Counted from the first letter of the stretch, positions 25,041 to 33,431 are shown. The stretch is DNA of 64,000 nucleotides from Oceanomicrobium pacificus (GCF_009833495.1 NZ_WUWG01000001.1:496001-560000), one strand, 5' to 3'. Translations and numbers: made by a program. Notes: a model not told the origin generated them from the sequence alone.

Positions 25041-25982
25041 ATGCTGGGCAAGACAGCCGGAGGGCTTTTCTGGATGGCGCGCTATCTCGAGCGGGCCGAA
25101 AACACGACGCGGCTTCTGGAAACGGGCCAGCGTATGGCGCTGACACGCGCGAATGACAGTGACGAGGAATGGGGGTCGGTGCTGCAGACCGCCGGCGCGC
25201 TTCAGGGCTACACGGCCCGCCATGGCGAGGTCACCAAGGATCATGCGATTGACTGGCTCTTGCGCGATCCGGCCAACGGCTCGTCGGTCCGCGCCTCGAT
25301 CAAGCAGGCGCGGGACAATGCGCGTCTGGTGCGCACGGCGCTGACCTACGAGGTGTGGAGCGCGGTCAATTCCGCCTGGATGCGGATCGATGCGGCCCTT
25401 GCGCACAAGGTCGGCGAACGCGACCTGCCCGCGGTGCTGGAATTGGTGCGCGAACATTCGACGCTGGTGCGCGGCGCAACCATCAACAGCATGCTCCGCA
25501 ACGATATTTACGATTTCCTGCGGCTGGGCAATTTCATCGAACGGGCCGACAATATGGGCCGCATCCTCGACGTGAAATATTATGTGCTGCTGCCGACGGC
25601 CTTCTCCGTCGGATCGTCGCTCGACAATGTGCAATGGGAAGTGATCCTGCGCTCGGTCGGGGCCGGTGGCGGCTACCGGATGACCCACGGGCAGCGCACC
25701 ACCCCGCGCCAGATCGCGGAGTTCCTGATCCTTGATGAGCGGATGCCGCGCAGCCTCAGCTTCTGCTGCCGCTCAATTGTCGAAAATCTGGGCTACCTGA
25801 CGAAGGATTACGGGCAAGAACCGCCCTCGGCCGGGCTTGCGACCGCGCTCTACGAGCGGTTCCAGGGCCAGTCGATCGACGCGATCTTCGAGCGCGGCCT
25901 GCACGAATATATCGAGGAGTTCCTCTCCGATCTGGGCCAGCTCGGCCGCCAGATCGAAGTGGATTACCGTTTCTATGAGTGA
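25041..25982 (+). CDS. Alpha-E domain protein (DUF403)
   Basis: A 313-residue all-helical alpha-E protein. It starts with the family-typical 'GGLFWMARYLERAENTTRLL' and repeats a similar helix at about residues 165-185 ('GNFIERADNMGRILDVKYY'), suggesting two structural repeats; other conserved pieces are 'MLRNDIYDFLRLG' and 'RSLSFCCRSI'. Function is unknown, but it always travels with circularly permuted ATP-grasp genes and is thought to work with them. Four bases separate it from that gene, and its end overlaps the transglutaminase start. Confidence 0.92.
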   Translation: MLGKTAGGLFWMARYLERAENTTRLLETGQRMALTRANDSDEEWGSVLQTAGALQGYTARHGEVTKDHAIDWLLRDPANGSSVRASIKQARDNARLVRTALTYEVWSAVNSAWMRIDAALAHKVGERDLPAVLELVREHSTLVRGATINSMLRNDIYDFLRLGNFIERADNMGRILDVKYYVLLPTAFSVGSSLDNVQWEVILRSVGAGGGYRMTHGQRTTPRQIAEFLILDERMPRSLSFCCRSIVENLGYLTKDYGQEPPSAGLATALYERFQGQSIDAIFERGLHEYIEEFLSDLGQLGRQIEVDYRFYE

Positions 25983-26784
25983 TCCCATGCAACTGCGCAT
26001 CCGCCACGTGACCCGCTATGATTTCGACGCGCCTGTGCCGTTCGGCCTGCAACAGCTGCGCAAGACGCCGAAAAGTTTCCGCAACCAGAAGGTGCTGGAA
26101 TGGACGACGGAGGTCACCGGCGGCCGGAAGGAACTGGCGTTCGAGGATTGCCACCGCAACACGGTGGAACTGGTCAGTTTCGAACCGAACACCGACCATG
26201 TGGAGCTTGTCTCCTCCGGCATCGTGGAAATTGCGGACACGTCGGGCATCGTCGGCCCGCATGAAGGTGCCGTGCCGCTCTGGCTCTTCGACCGCGAAAC
26301 CGACCGGACGGCGGCCGGTGCCGGTGTGAAGGCGCTCCTGCGCGACCTGCCCGAAGGCGAGACGCTCGACCGCCTGCATGCGCTGTCGCACCTCATCCAC
26401 GAGGCCGTAACCTACGAGACCGGTGCCTCAGACCCGGACTGGACGGCGGAGGATGCGCTGAAAGCCGGTCGCGGCGTCTGTCAGGACCATGCCCATGTGT
26501 TTATCAGCGCTGCGCGCGCGCTCGGCTGCCCCGCGCGCTACGTGTCGGGCTATCTGATGATGAACGACCGCGAGGTGCAGGAGGCCACCCACGCCTGGGC
26601 CGAGACCCATGTTGACGGGATCGGTTGGGTCGGGTTCGACGTGTCGAACGGCATTTCACCCGATGCCCGCTACGTCCGCGTCGCAACAGGGCTGGACTAT
26701 GGCGAGGCCGCACCGATAATAGGCAGCCGGACCGGCACCGCGGGCGAAGACCTGTCGGTGCGGCTCGAGGTGTCGCAGCAGTAA
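25975..26784 (+). CDS. Transglutaminase-like cysteine protease
   Basis: A 269-residue protein with an N-terminal beta domain ('LRIRHVTRYDFDAPVPFGLQ') and a C-terminal transglutaminase-like domain. The catalytic triad is present: Cys in 'GRGVCQDHAHVF', His in 'ATHAWAETHV' and Asp in 'GFDVSNGISP'. Bacterial members are usually cysteine peptidases. Two ATG codons are possible, 25975 (used here, overlapping the alpha-E stop) and 25987, where the family-typical MQLRIRH begins. Member of the ATP-grasp / Anbu operon, where it probably cuts or transfers the ATP-grasp product. Confidence 0.92.
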   Translation: MSDPMQLRIRHVTRYDFDAPVPFGLQQLRKTPKSFRNQKVLEWTTEVTGGRKELAFEDCHRNTVELVSFEPNTDHVELVSSGIVEIADTSGIVGPHEGAVPLWLFDRETDRTAAGAGVKALLRDLPEGETLDRLHALSHLIHEAVTYETGASDPDWTAEDALKAGRGVCQDHAHVFISAARALGCPARYVSGYLMMNDREVQEATHAWAETHVDGIGWVGFDVSNGISPDARYVRVATGLDYGEAAPIIGSRTGTAGEDLSVRLEVSQQ

Positions 26785-26797
26785 CGGAACCCTTCGA

Positions 26798-27535
26798 ATG
26801 ACCTATGCAGTCGGGATGCGGCTCAACCGCGGTCTGGTCTTCATGTCGGACACGCGCACCAATGCGGGCGTAGACAACATCTCGACCTTCGGGAAGATGT
26901 TTTCCTGGAACGTGCCGGGGGACCGGACAATGACGCTGTTGACGGCGGGCAACCTCGCGACGACGCAGGCCTGCGTCAGTATGCTTGCGGAACGCACCAA
27001 GGCCCCAGCCGAACGGGCGCCGTCGATCCTCGAGGCGCCGACAATGTTCCAGGCGGCACGGATCATAGCCCAGACCCTGAAGGAAGTGATCGACGAGAAT
27101 GCCGCCACCGGCCAGCGGGCGGACAGCGCCTTTCACGCAACGCTCGTCTTCGGCGGCCAGATCAAGGGCGGTCCGTCGCGGCTCTTCCTGATCTATCCGG
27201 AGGGCAATTTCATCGAGGTCGGACTGGAGACGCCCTTCTTCCAGATCGGTGAGACCAAATATGGCCGCCCGATCCTCGTGCGGGCCTTCGACCCGGACAT
27301 GAGCGTAGCGCAGGCGGTGAAACTCCTGCTCGTCAGCTTCGACAGCACGATCAAGGCCAACCTGTCGGTGGGCGCGCCGCTCGACCTGATGGTCTATGAG
27401 GAGGACAGCCTGTCCGAGGGGCACCGAATGCGGTTCGAGGCGGACGATCCCTATCTCGCGACCATATCGGCCACATGGGGCGACGCGCTCAAGTCCGCGC
27501 TCGACCAGTTGCCGGATCTCGAAATCGACACCTGA
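26798..27535 (+). CDS. Anbu, bacterial proteasome-like peptidase
   Basis: A 245-residue Ntn-hydrolase of the Anbu (ancestral beta subunit) group, related to HslV and 20S proteasome beta subunits. The nucleophile should be Thr2, exposed after removal of Met ('MTYAVGMRLNRGLVFMSDTR'). Other family marks are 'TNAGVDNISTFGKM', 'LLTAGNLATTQA' and 'ETKYGRPILVRAFDP'. Unlike HslV it has no ATPase partner nearby. It lies 13 bp after the transglutaminase gene as last member of the four-gene operon. Anbu rings have been described as open helical assemblies; the substrate is unknown. Family call is strong. Confidence 0.93.
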   Translation: MTYAVGMRLNRGLVFMSDTRTNAGVDNISTFGKMFSWNVPGDRTMTLLTAGNLATTQACVSMLAERTKAPAERAPSILEAPTMFQAARIIAQTLKEVIDENAATGQRADSAFHATLVFGGQIKGGPSRLFLIYPEGNFIEVGLETPFFQIGETKYGRPILVRAFDPDMSVAQAVKLLLVSFDSTIKANLSVGAPLDLMVYEEDSLSEGHRMRFEADDPYLATISATWGDALKSALDQLPDLEIDT

Positions 27536-27545
27536 CCCTTCCGGA

Positions 27546-28475
27546 TCAGAAATTGACCTGATCGTCGCCTTTCAGCCCAAGCATGTCGCGGGCCTCGTCC
27601 GGCGTGGCCATCACATGGCCGACGCCCGACAGGATCGACGCGACCGCTGCCACTTGTTCGGCGGATGATCTGGCCATCCGGCCGGGACCGGCCCAGAGCG
27701 AATCCTCCAGCCCGACGCGGATATGCCCGCCCATCGCGGCTGACATGGCCGCCAGCGGCAATTGGTGCGCACCCGCGCCGAGCACCGACCAGAGGTAGCG
27801 GTCGCCGAAGAGCCGGTCGGCCGTGCGCCGCATCATCTGCACATCCTCGGCATGGGCGCCGATCCCGCCCAACAGCCCGAAGACGGATTGCACGAAGAAA
27901 GGTGGGGTCAGCCCTTCGCCGGCGATCATATGGTGCAGCGTATAGAGGTGACCGATATCGTAGCATTCGCATTCGAACCGCGTGCCACCAGCCCCGACGG
28001 TGTTCAGGATCGTGGCAATGTCGGCAAAGCTGTTGCGGAAGACAAGGCTGCGGGACTTTTCCAGATGCTCGCGCTCCCACGCCTGTGACAGGTCGCGGTA
28101 GCGAGCCAGCATCGGATAGAGGCCGAAATTCATCGACCCCATGTTGAGCGATGCCAGTTCAGGCGCGAAATGGCGGGCCGGCGCGGTGCGCTCCTCTACC
28201 GTCATGTAGGGGCTGCCGCCGGTGGTGATGTTGATGACCGCACCGGTTTCCTTCAGCGCAGGCAGGATCGCCTGGAAGGCCGCCACCGACTGGTCGGGCG
28301 CGCCCGTGTCGGAGTTGCGCGCGTGCAGGTGCAGGATGGCCGCGCCGGCTTCGACCGCGCGCCGGCCCTCCGCGATGATCTGCGCCGGCGTTACCGGCAG
28401 ATGCGGCGACATGGACGGCGTGTGGATGGCGCCGGTCAGCGCGCAACTGACGATGACCTTGCGCGGGTCAGCCAC
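27546..28475 (-). CDS. BKACE-family enzyme (beta-keto acid cleavage, DUF849)
   Basis: A 309-residue member of the beta-keto acid cleavage enzyme family (DUF849), Zn-dependent TIM barrels that transfer acetyl-CoA onto a beta-keto acid to give acetoacetate and a new CoA ester; Kce of lysine fermentation is the prototype. Zn and active-site marks: 'AAILHLHARNSDTGAPDQS' (HxH), 'INITTGGSPYM', 'FECECYDIGHLY' (Glu and His) and 'VGLEDSLWAG'. Substrate varies widely in this family (carnitine-derived dehydrocarnitine is one example). Start is GTG 28475; the ribosome site is weak. Divergent from a DJ-1-type gene around a palindrome at 28588. Confidence 0.92.
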   Translation of the reverse strand: MADPRKVIVSCALTGAIHTPSMSPHLPVTPAQIIAEGRRAVEAGAAILHLHARNSDTGAPDQSVAAFQAILPALKETGAVINITTGGSPYMTVEERTAPARHFAPELASLNMGSMNFGLYPMLARYRDLSQAWEREHLEKSRSLVFRNSFADIATILNTVGAGGTRFECECYDIGHLYTLHHMIAGEGLTPPFFVQSVFGLLGGIGAHAEDVQMMRRTADRLFGDRYLWSVLGAGAHQLPLAAMSAAMGGHIRVGLEDSLWAGPGRMARSSAEQVAAVASILSGVGHVMATPDEARDMLGLKGDDQVNF

Positions 28476-28531
28476 GGCTGGCGCCGTCCCGCTGCGCGTC
28501 CGGTCCGATGGTCATTCCTTTCCTGCCCGTC

Positions 28532-28542
28532 AATCTGGTCAT
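28532..28542. promoter_or_regulatory. Possible FadR-type half-operator
   Basis: AATCTGGTCAT matches operator A at 7612 over ten bases, but the second arm reads GGCA rather than ACCA. It lies about 60 bp upstream of the BKACE start. It may tie this gene weakly to the GntR regulon or be chance. Confidence 0.25.
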
Positions 28543-28587
28543 GGCATTCCCTCCGATCCTGCCCGAGCCTGCGGGCTGTTTCCTTTT

Positions 28588-28608
28588 TGCGTCAAGGGCT
28601 TTGACGCA
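28588..28608. promoter_or_regulatory. Perfect palindrome between divergent genes
   Basis: TGCGTCAA and TTGACGCA with a 5-bp spacer, followed by another GTCAA at 28614. It lies between the BKACE gene (leftward) and the DJ-1-type gene (rightward). Probably an operator for a dimeric regulator; the protein that binds it is not identifiable here. TTGACG could also serve as a -35 box for the rightward gene. Confidence 0.45.
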
Positions 28609-28743
28609 CCCACGTCAACGGTTTCCGACAGGCCAGCCGGGATCGCACGCTTGTGACAGGGCGCGGCGGAACCTGGCCGGCCCCCGCTCTGTTGGTTGGG
28701 AAAGCTGCCCTGCGGCACCCTTGGATTTCAAACGGAGGCTTTC

Positions 28744-29436
28744 ATGAAGAAGATACTTTTCGTCCTCACCTCGCACACCGATCTGGGCGACACCGGCAAG
28801 CCCACGGGCTTTTACTTCGAGGAGATGGCCGCGCCCTATTATGCGCTCACCGATGCGGGGCACGAGGTCACGCTCGCATCGATCGCGGGCGGTGCACCGG
28901 ACCCGGACCCGGGCAGCCTCGACGCGGATGAGGACGCACGGCCGGCCCCCGTCCGCCGGTTTCTTGCCGACAAAGCCGCGATGACGAAACTTGCGGAGAC
29001 GAAGGCGATTGCGGACACGGATGTGTCCGGTTTCGACGCCATCTTCCTGCCGGGAGGGCACGGCACGGCGTTCGACTTTCCCGAAAGCGATGCACTGGCC
29101 GAGCGGGTCGGACAGGTGTTCGATCAAGGCGGGATCGTCGCCGCCGTCTGCCACGGGCCTGCCGGTCTCGTGAATGCCAAGACCGCCCACGGCGCGCCGC
29201 TGGTCGAGGGGCGCCGCGTCAACAGTTTCACCGATGCGGAGGAACGCGCCGTCGAACTGGACGGGGTGGTGCCCTTCCTTCTGGAAAGCCGGCTCCGCCA
29301 GCTTGGTGCGCATTTCGAGGCCGGCGACACGTTCACGGAAAAAGCGGTCCGCGACGGACGCCTCATCACCGGCCAGAACCCCATGTCGAGCGACGCGGTC
29401 GCCCGCCTGATGGTCGAGGCGCTCGGCGAGAGCTGA
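28744..29436 (+). CDS. DJ-1/PfpI-family protein (class I glutamine amidotransferase-like)
   Basis: A 230-residue DJ-1/PfpI superfamily protein of the Hsp31-like group. The nucleophile elbow is 'AAVCHGPAGL' with the reactive Cys, and the supporting Glu region is in 'KPTGFYFEEMAAPYY'; 'IFLPGGHGTAFDFP' precedes the elbow. Relatives are glyoxalase III enzymes, deglycases or chaperones that protect against reactive carbonyls. Start ATG 28744 follows GGAGG. Monocistronic, divergent from the BKACE gene and convergent with the SGNH gene. Specific role is inferred only. Confidence 0.9.
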   Translation: MKKILFVLTSHTDLGDTGKPTGFYFEEMAAPYYALTDAGHEVTLASIAGGAPDPDPGSLDADEDARPAPVRRFLADKAAMTKLAETKAIADTDVSGFDAIFLPGGHGTAFDFPESDALAERVGQVFDQGGIVAAVCHGPAGLVNAKTAHGAPLVEGRRVNSFTDAEERAVELDGVVPFLLESRLRQLGAHFEAGDTFTEKAVRDGRLITGQNPMSSDAVARLMVEALGES

Positions 29437-29442
29437 CGTCGG

Positions 29443-30762
29443 TTAGTTGGTCGGCTGGTCCCGCAGGGCGCGCAGAATGTGGTCCGCAGCCAGTTGCGCG
29501 CCTGCGGCGTTCAAATGCGCGTCCGCCGCATAGAGGTCCCGCGGCGCACCCGTGGCCTCGAACGGCGGGACAAGGTCGATCAGTCCGACACCTGCCCCTG
29601 CCGCCGCATCCGCCACCATCTCCCGCAACGGGTCATGCACGAAATCATGCGGCAGGAGCCCGCCGAACCGGTCGACAGCCGGCAGGTAGATGACGGTGAA
29701 CTCGCCACCCCAGACCGCCGCCGTCTCTTTCGCGGACACAAGCACATCAGCAAAGGCGGGGATTTCGGGCAGCGCCTTCGGATAATGCAGGCCCAGCGCC
29801 GTTGCGACGTGGTGGAGCGCCAGAAAATTCCGCAACACCGACTGGCGTTTGAGGAAACTGCCTATGGACGCGGCCGACCCGTCCCACCAGCGGCCGACCA
29901 TGTCGCGGGCCGCCTGCTCTTGCGCATCGGTCATCCTGACGGGGCCGGCATCCACGTCCCCGTCGAGCACGGAGGACAGCCAGGATCGCTGCAACTCGTT
30001 CTCCAGATTGGTCCAGTCATTGCCCTCAAAGAAGAGCATCAGGGTCATGTCAGGCCGGAAATGCGGTCCAAACCGTTTGAGCACTGCAAGTTCAAGCAAC
30101 GGGCCCATGCCACGGCTGCCGGTATTCACCAGCGACAGGCCCGACGCGCGCATCCGGTCCGCCAGATGGGTGCCGTCAGGCAGGCAGATCCCTTCCGCGA
30201 AACTGTCCCCGAGCAGCAAAATCTCCACAGGCGCGTCTGCCTCGGGTGCCGGATTGCGAAGCCCCAGTGCATCTGCGCGGTAGGAGACAGGCGCACCATT
30301 CTTGCTGCACAGGAGCACCTCCGCCTCCGGAATGCCGGTCAGGATGGCGTCGGACAGGGTCTCGACGCCGAGGTCCCGGTTCATGGCTTTCACCGTGACG
30401 GCGGGCGGATAGCCGTCGGCAAACCGATCGGCGTCCAGTTCCCCGTCAACGATCCCCGCCAGTCCGGCCTGTTTCGGCAGGAGGCGATAGGTCATCACCG
30501 CTTCGAAGAGGAAAAGTGCAAAGAGGATCGAACTGGCCGTGATCCCGACGCTGAGCGCCGCTTCCGATGAAAGGAAAAATGCGCACAGCACAAGCATGGC
30601 CGAAATCGCGAGCGGTCCGACAATGTAGCGCAACAGGCGCGGCGTGTCGGATGCGTAGTCGGAAAAATTCAGGGCGGCATAAAGCGCGACCAGCGCAAAA
30701 TAAGCGGCTGGCAGCAGGCACAGCCAGAGCGCCGCGCGGGATGGCGCGCCGTCCCTAACCAT
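29443..30762 (-). CDS. Membrane-anchored SGNH/GDSL hydrolase-like protein
   Basis: A 439-residue protein with three or four N-terminal transmembrane segments (within about the first 110 residues), then an SGNH hydrolase domain facing the periplasm. The catalytic blocks are present: 'ILLLGDSFAEGICLP' (Ser), 'FFEGNDW' (Asn) and 'YAADAHLNAAGAQLAA' (Asp-x-x-His). Relatives esterify or de-esterify sugars of surface polymers. I use ATG 30762; a TTG at 30810 overlapping the carbamoyltransferase stop would add 16 residues. Being last gene of the carbamoyltransferase operon, it probably acts on the same product. Enzyme class is good, substrate unknown. Confidence 0.82.
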   Translation of the reverse strand: MVRDGAPSRAALWLCLLPAAYFALVALYAALNFSDYASDTPRLLRYIVGPLAISAMLVLCAFFLSSEAALSVGITASSILFALFLFEAVMTYRLLPKQAGLAGIVDGELDADRFADGYPPAVTVKAMNRDLGVETLSDAILTGIPEAEVLLCSKNGAPVSYRADALGLRNPAPEADAPVEILLLGDSFAEGICLPDGTHLADRMRASGLSLVNTGSRGMGPLLELAVLKRFGPHFRPDMTLMLFFEGNDWTNLENELQRSWLSSVLDGDVDAGPVRMTDAQEQAARDMVGRWWDGSAASIGSFLKRQSVLRNFLALHHVATALGLHYPKALPEIPAFADVLVSAKETAAVWGGEFTVIYLPAVDRFGGLLPHDFVHDPLREMVADAAAGAGVGLIDLVPPFEATGAPRDLYAADAHLNAAGAQLAADHILRALRDQPTN

Positions 30763-30806
30763 CCGTGGCCGGTTTCCGTGACAGCGCCCTTCGGTCCGAT
30801 AACCGC

Positions 30807-32642
30807 TCAATCAAGCTCGTACTTCTCCTCATAGCTCTCCATGAGTGCCGGATCCTGGGCCGATTTTTCAAGATAGAGGTTGCCGATGACAAGCGCGTCG
30901 ATACCGGTGCCCATGAAGCAGCGGAATGCATCCGTCGGCGTGCAAACGATCGGTTCGCCGCGCACGTTGAACGAGGTATTGACCACCAGCCCGCAGCCCG
31001 TCAGCGCCTTGAAGCGCGATATGAGCGCGTGATATTTCGGGTTGGTGTCGCGGTGCACGGTCTGGACGCGGGCGGAATAGTCCACATGGGTAACAGCCGG
31101 GATGTCGGACCGGGCCACATTCAGCTTCTCGATCCCGAAGAGCGCCTGTTCTTCCGCGCTCATCTGCCGGCGGATCTCCTCCTGCACGTCGGCGACGAGG
31201 AGCATGTAGGGGCTGTCATCGTCGATCTCGAACCAGTCGGCGACATCCTCCCGCAGAACCGAAGGCGCAAAGGGCCTGAAACTCTCGCGGAACTTGACCT
31301 TCAGGTTCAGCACCTTCTGCATGGAGGGCGAGCGCGGGTCGCCGAGGATCGACCGGGCGCCGAGCGCCCGCGGCCCATATTCCATCCGCCCCTGGAACCA
31401 GCCGATCGCCTTGCCGTCGGCCAGTGCGGCCGCCGCACGGGCGAGCGCCGTATCCTCGTCCATCTGTTCGAACCGCGCACCGGCCGCGGACAACTCCGCC
31501 GCGCTTTCGGAATCGGAGAAGGCGGGTCCGAGATAGCTGCCCCGCATCGCATCAGGTGCAACCGGTTGACGCGGCTCGCCCAGTTCCATGTGCCACGCCG
31601 CCTGTGCCGCGCCGAGCGCGCCGCCCGCGTCGCCGGATGCGGGCTGGACCCAGAGATGCTCGAACGCGCCGTCCCGCAAGATCTTGCCATTCGCGACACA
31701 ATTGAGCGCGACCCCGCCCGCCATGCACAGGTTCGCAATGCCATATTCGGCGGCGAGCGCGCGCGTCATGCGCAGCATCACCTCCTCGGTCACGGCCTGG
31801 ATCGAGGCGGCCACATCCATATGGAACTGGGTCAGCCTGTCGCTCTCGGGCTGGCGCACGGGTTCGCCGAACAGGTCCTCCATCGCCTTGCTCGTCATCG
31901 TCAGCCCGGCGGTGTAGTTGAAATAGCGCTGATCGAGCCGGAAGGATCCGTCCGGTTTCAGGTCCATCACCTTCTCAAGGATCAGATCCTTGAATCGCGG
32001 CACGCCGTACGGGGCCAGCCCCATCACCTTGTATTCGCCGGAATTTACCTTGAAACCGATATAGTAGGTGAAAGCCGAATAGAGCAGGCCGAGCGAATGG
32101 GGAAAATGCAGTTCCCTGACGATCTCCAGCCCGTTGCCGCGCCCGATGGCGACACTTGCGGTTGCCCATTCCCCGACACCGTCCATCGTCAGGACCACGG
32201 CTTCCGCGAACGGCGAGGGATAGAAGGCGCTGGCCGCGTGGCTGATATGGTGTTCCGTGAACAGGAGTTTGGCATCGTCGAAACCGGGATCGATCCGGCG
32301 CAATTCCTTCTTCATCAGATCCTTCAGGAACAGCTTCTCCCGCAGCCAGACCGGCATCGCCATCCGGAAGGAATTGAAGCCCCGCGGTGCTACCGCGAGG
32401 TAGGTCTCAAGCAGCCGCTCGAACTTCAGGAACGGCTTGTCATAGAAAGCCACATGCGCGACGTCTTCGAGCCCGATCCCCGCTTCGGCAAGCACGTAGC
32501 GGATCGCCTCGGCCGGAAACCGCGGGTCGTGTTTGACGCGGGTGAACCGTTCCTCTTGGGCCGCCGCGACGATCGTCCCATCATGCAGGAGGGCAGCGGC
32601 GCTGTCATGGTAGAGGGCCGAAACCCCGAGGATATAGGTCAT
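30807..32642 (-). CDS. O-carbamoyltransferase (NodU/CmcH family)
   Basis: A 611-residue carbamoyltransferase. The N-terminal Kae1-like domain has 'ILGVSALYHDSAAALLHDG', 'AQEERFTRVKHD' and the metal-binding HxxxH in 'TEHHISHAASAF', then 'VLTMDGVGEWATA'. The C-terminal domain starts around residue 395 with 'GWFQGRMEYGPRALGARS' and includes 'YSARVQTVHRDTNPKYH' and 'NTSFNVRGEPIVCTPTDA'. Such enzymes make carbamoyl-adenylate and transfer the carbamoyl group to a hydroxyl of a sugar, antibiotic or polysaccharide. It follows SxtJ and DUF5989 genes, the usual companions of this enzyme outside nodulation loci. Acceptor unknown. Confidence 0.94.
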   Translation of the reverse strand: MTYILGVSALYHDSAAALLHDGTIVAAAQEERFTRVKHDPRFPAEAIRYVLAEAGIGLEDVAHVAFYDKPFLKFERLLETYLAVAPRGFNSFRMAMPVWLREKLFLKDLMKKELRRIDPGFDDAKLLFTEHHISHAASAFYPSPFAEAVVLTMDGVGEWATASVAIGRGNGLEIVRELHFPHSLGLLYSAFTYYIGFKVNSGEYKVMGLAPYGVPRFKDLILEKVMDLKPDGSFRLDQRYFNYTAGLTMTSKAMEDLFGEPVRQPESDRLTQFHMDVAASIQAVTEEVMLRMTRALAAEYGIANLCMAGGVALNCVANGKILRDGAFEHLWVQPASGDAGGALGAAQAAWHMELGEPRQPVAPDAMRGSYLGPAFSDSESAAELSAAGARFEQMDEDTALARAAAALADGKAIGWFQGRMEYGPRALGARSILGDPRSPSMQKVLNLKVKFRESFRPFAPSVLREDVADWFEIDDDSPYMLLVADVQEEIRRQMSAEEQALFGIEKLNVARSDIPAVTHVDYSARVQTVHRDTNPKYHALISRFKALTGCGLVVNTSFNVRGEPIVCTPTDAFRCFMGTGIDALVIGNLYLEKSAQDPALMESYEEKYELD

Positions 32643-32645
32643 CGA

Positions 32646-32795
32646 TCAGAAGAGCGTGTAGATGAACGGCGCCACGGCAGAGCCCTGGCTGAGAACGATC
32701 AGCGCGCCGAAGACGGCCAACACGATCACGATCGGGAAGAGCCAGTACTTCTTGCGCTGCCTCAAAAATCCCCAAAGTTCAGCGAACATCGACAT
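32646..32795 (-). CDS. DUF5989-type small membrane protein
   Basis: A 49-residue protein too small for many gene finders. It has a short amphipathic start with 'LWGFLRQRKKYWLFPI', one transmembrane helix (about residues 19-37) and the characteristic tail 'LSQGSAVAPFIYTLF'. This matches my recollection of the DUF5989 family, found next to carbamoyltransferases and SxtJ-type proteins. Start ATG 32795; a second Met (position 3) is possible. The stop lies 3 bp before the carbamoyltransferase start, so expression is coupled. Likely a membrane partner of that enzyme; function untested. Confidence 0.8.
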   Translation of the reverse strand: MSMFAELWGFLRQRKKYWLFPIVIVLAVFGALIVLSQGSAVAPFIYTLF

Positions 32796-32816
32796 GAAAC
32801 ACCTCAATCCTACTCG

Positions 32817-33221
32817 TTAATACTGCAGACGCATCGACATGGGCGGCGTGGTCCGCTCGATCCAATAGCTCTCCGCCTCCGGTTCCAGCCGCAGCGACAG
32901 GAGGTCCTTTCCCGTCAGGCGCAGGAGAAGGCCGGTCGGGATGAAGGCAACAAGAAAGACAAGCGCCATGATGATCGGCGCAATGATGGCCCCGAGTATC
33001 AATCCGAACCGGAACCAGATGCGGTTCGGCCATTTGAGGGCCGCCGGCGCAAAGAGGGCCAGAAGGGCGAACAGCGCGGCGATTGCCGCAAGTGTCCAGC
33101 GTGGATCATGGCCGCGCAACACGGGAAAAAAAGCAAACAGGCTGAAGACAACCGCAAAAACAAAACCGAAGTTTCGTTCCGATCCCATATCTACAGTCAC
33201 GTTCGATTTGTGGTCGTTCAT
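32817..33221 (-). CDS. SxtJ-family membrane protein
   Basis: A 134-residue membrane protein with three to four hydrophobic spans (about residues 20-37, 44-62, 70-95 and 88-105, the last two perhaps one long hairpin). Family marks are the start region 'SERNFGFVFAVVFSLFAFFP' and 'PNRIWFRFGLILGAI' plus 'GLLLRLTGKDLLSLRL'. SxtJ-family proteins are named after a gene in saxitoxin clusters and occur with carbamoyltransferases. First gene of the operon that ends at 29443; upstream DNA is AT-rich compared with the rest of the window. Function unknown. Confidence 0.85.
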   Translation of the reverse strand: MNDHKSNVTVDMGSERNFGFVFAVVFSLFAFFPVLRGHDPRWTLAAIAALFALLALFAPAALKWPNRIWFRFGLILGAIIAPIIMALVFLVAFIPTGLLLRLTGKDLLSLRLEPEAESYWIERTTPPMSMRLQY

Positions 33222-33431
33222 AGCAGGTGTTCCCCAACACAGCAGAAAACAACTTAAAGCAGAAAAGCCGCTTTGAATAGACCTGCTTTCAAACGCTTTT
33301 TAGTGCCTCATTGCATACTGTCCAAGGTGCCCCGCGGCGATAGTCAAAAGCCTTGGGGCAGGCCTACGAACGAAAAGATCACCCCCGCAGCGTCCGGCCA
33401 CGGGGGGTCAAATGCCCTCGTCGGAGCGCGC
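33222..33431. promoter_or_regulatory. AT-rich upstream region of the carbamoyltransferase operon
   Basis: A 210-bp gap with low GC near 33240-33310. It contains an imperfect inverted repeat TTTGAA...TTCAAA (33272-33293). On the minus strand TTGGAC and TAAAAA are 17 bp apart, a weak sigma70-like match. This probably holds the promoter for the SxtJ operon; no clear terminator for either flanking operon is seen. Confidence 0.35.

Noticed and set aside
30807-32642. Carbamoyltransferase considered as a nodulation gene (nodU)
   Set aside because: No other nod genes or nod-box-like sites are nearby; SxtJ and DUF5989 neighbours indicate the general carbamoyltransferase setting.
30765-33257. 830-codon plus-strand open frame opposite the carbamoyltransferase operon
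   Set aside because: It spans three real genes of the other strand and intergenic DNA and has low-complexity Arg/His/Asp composition, so it is a shadow.
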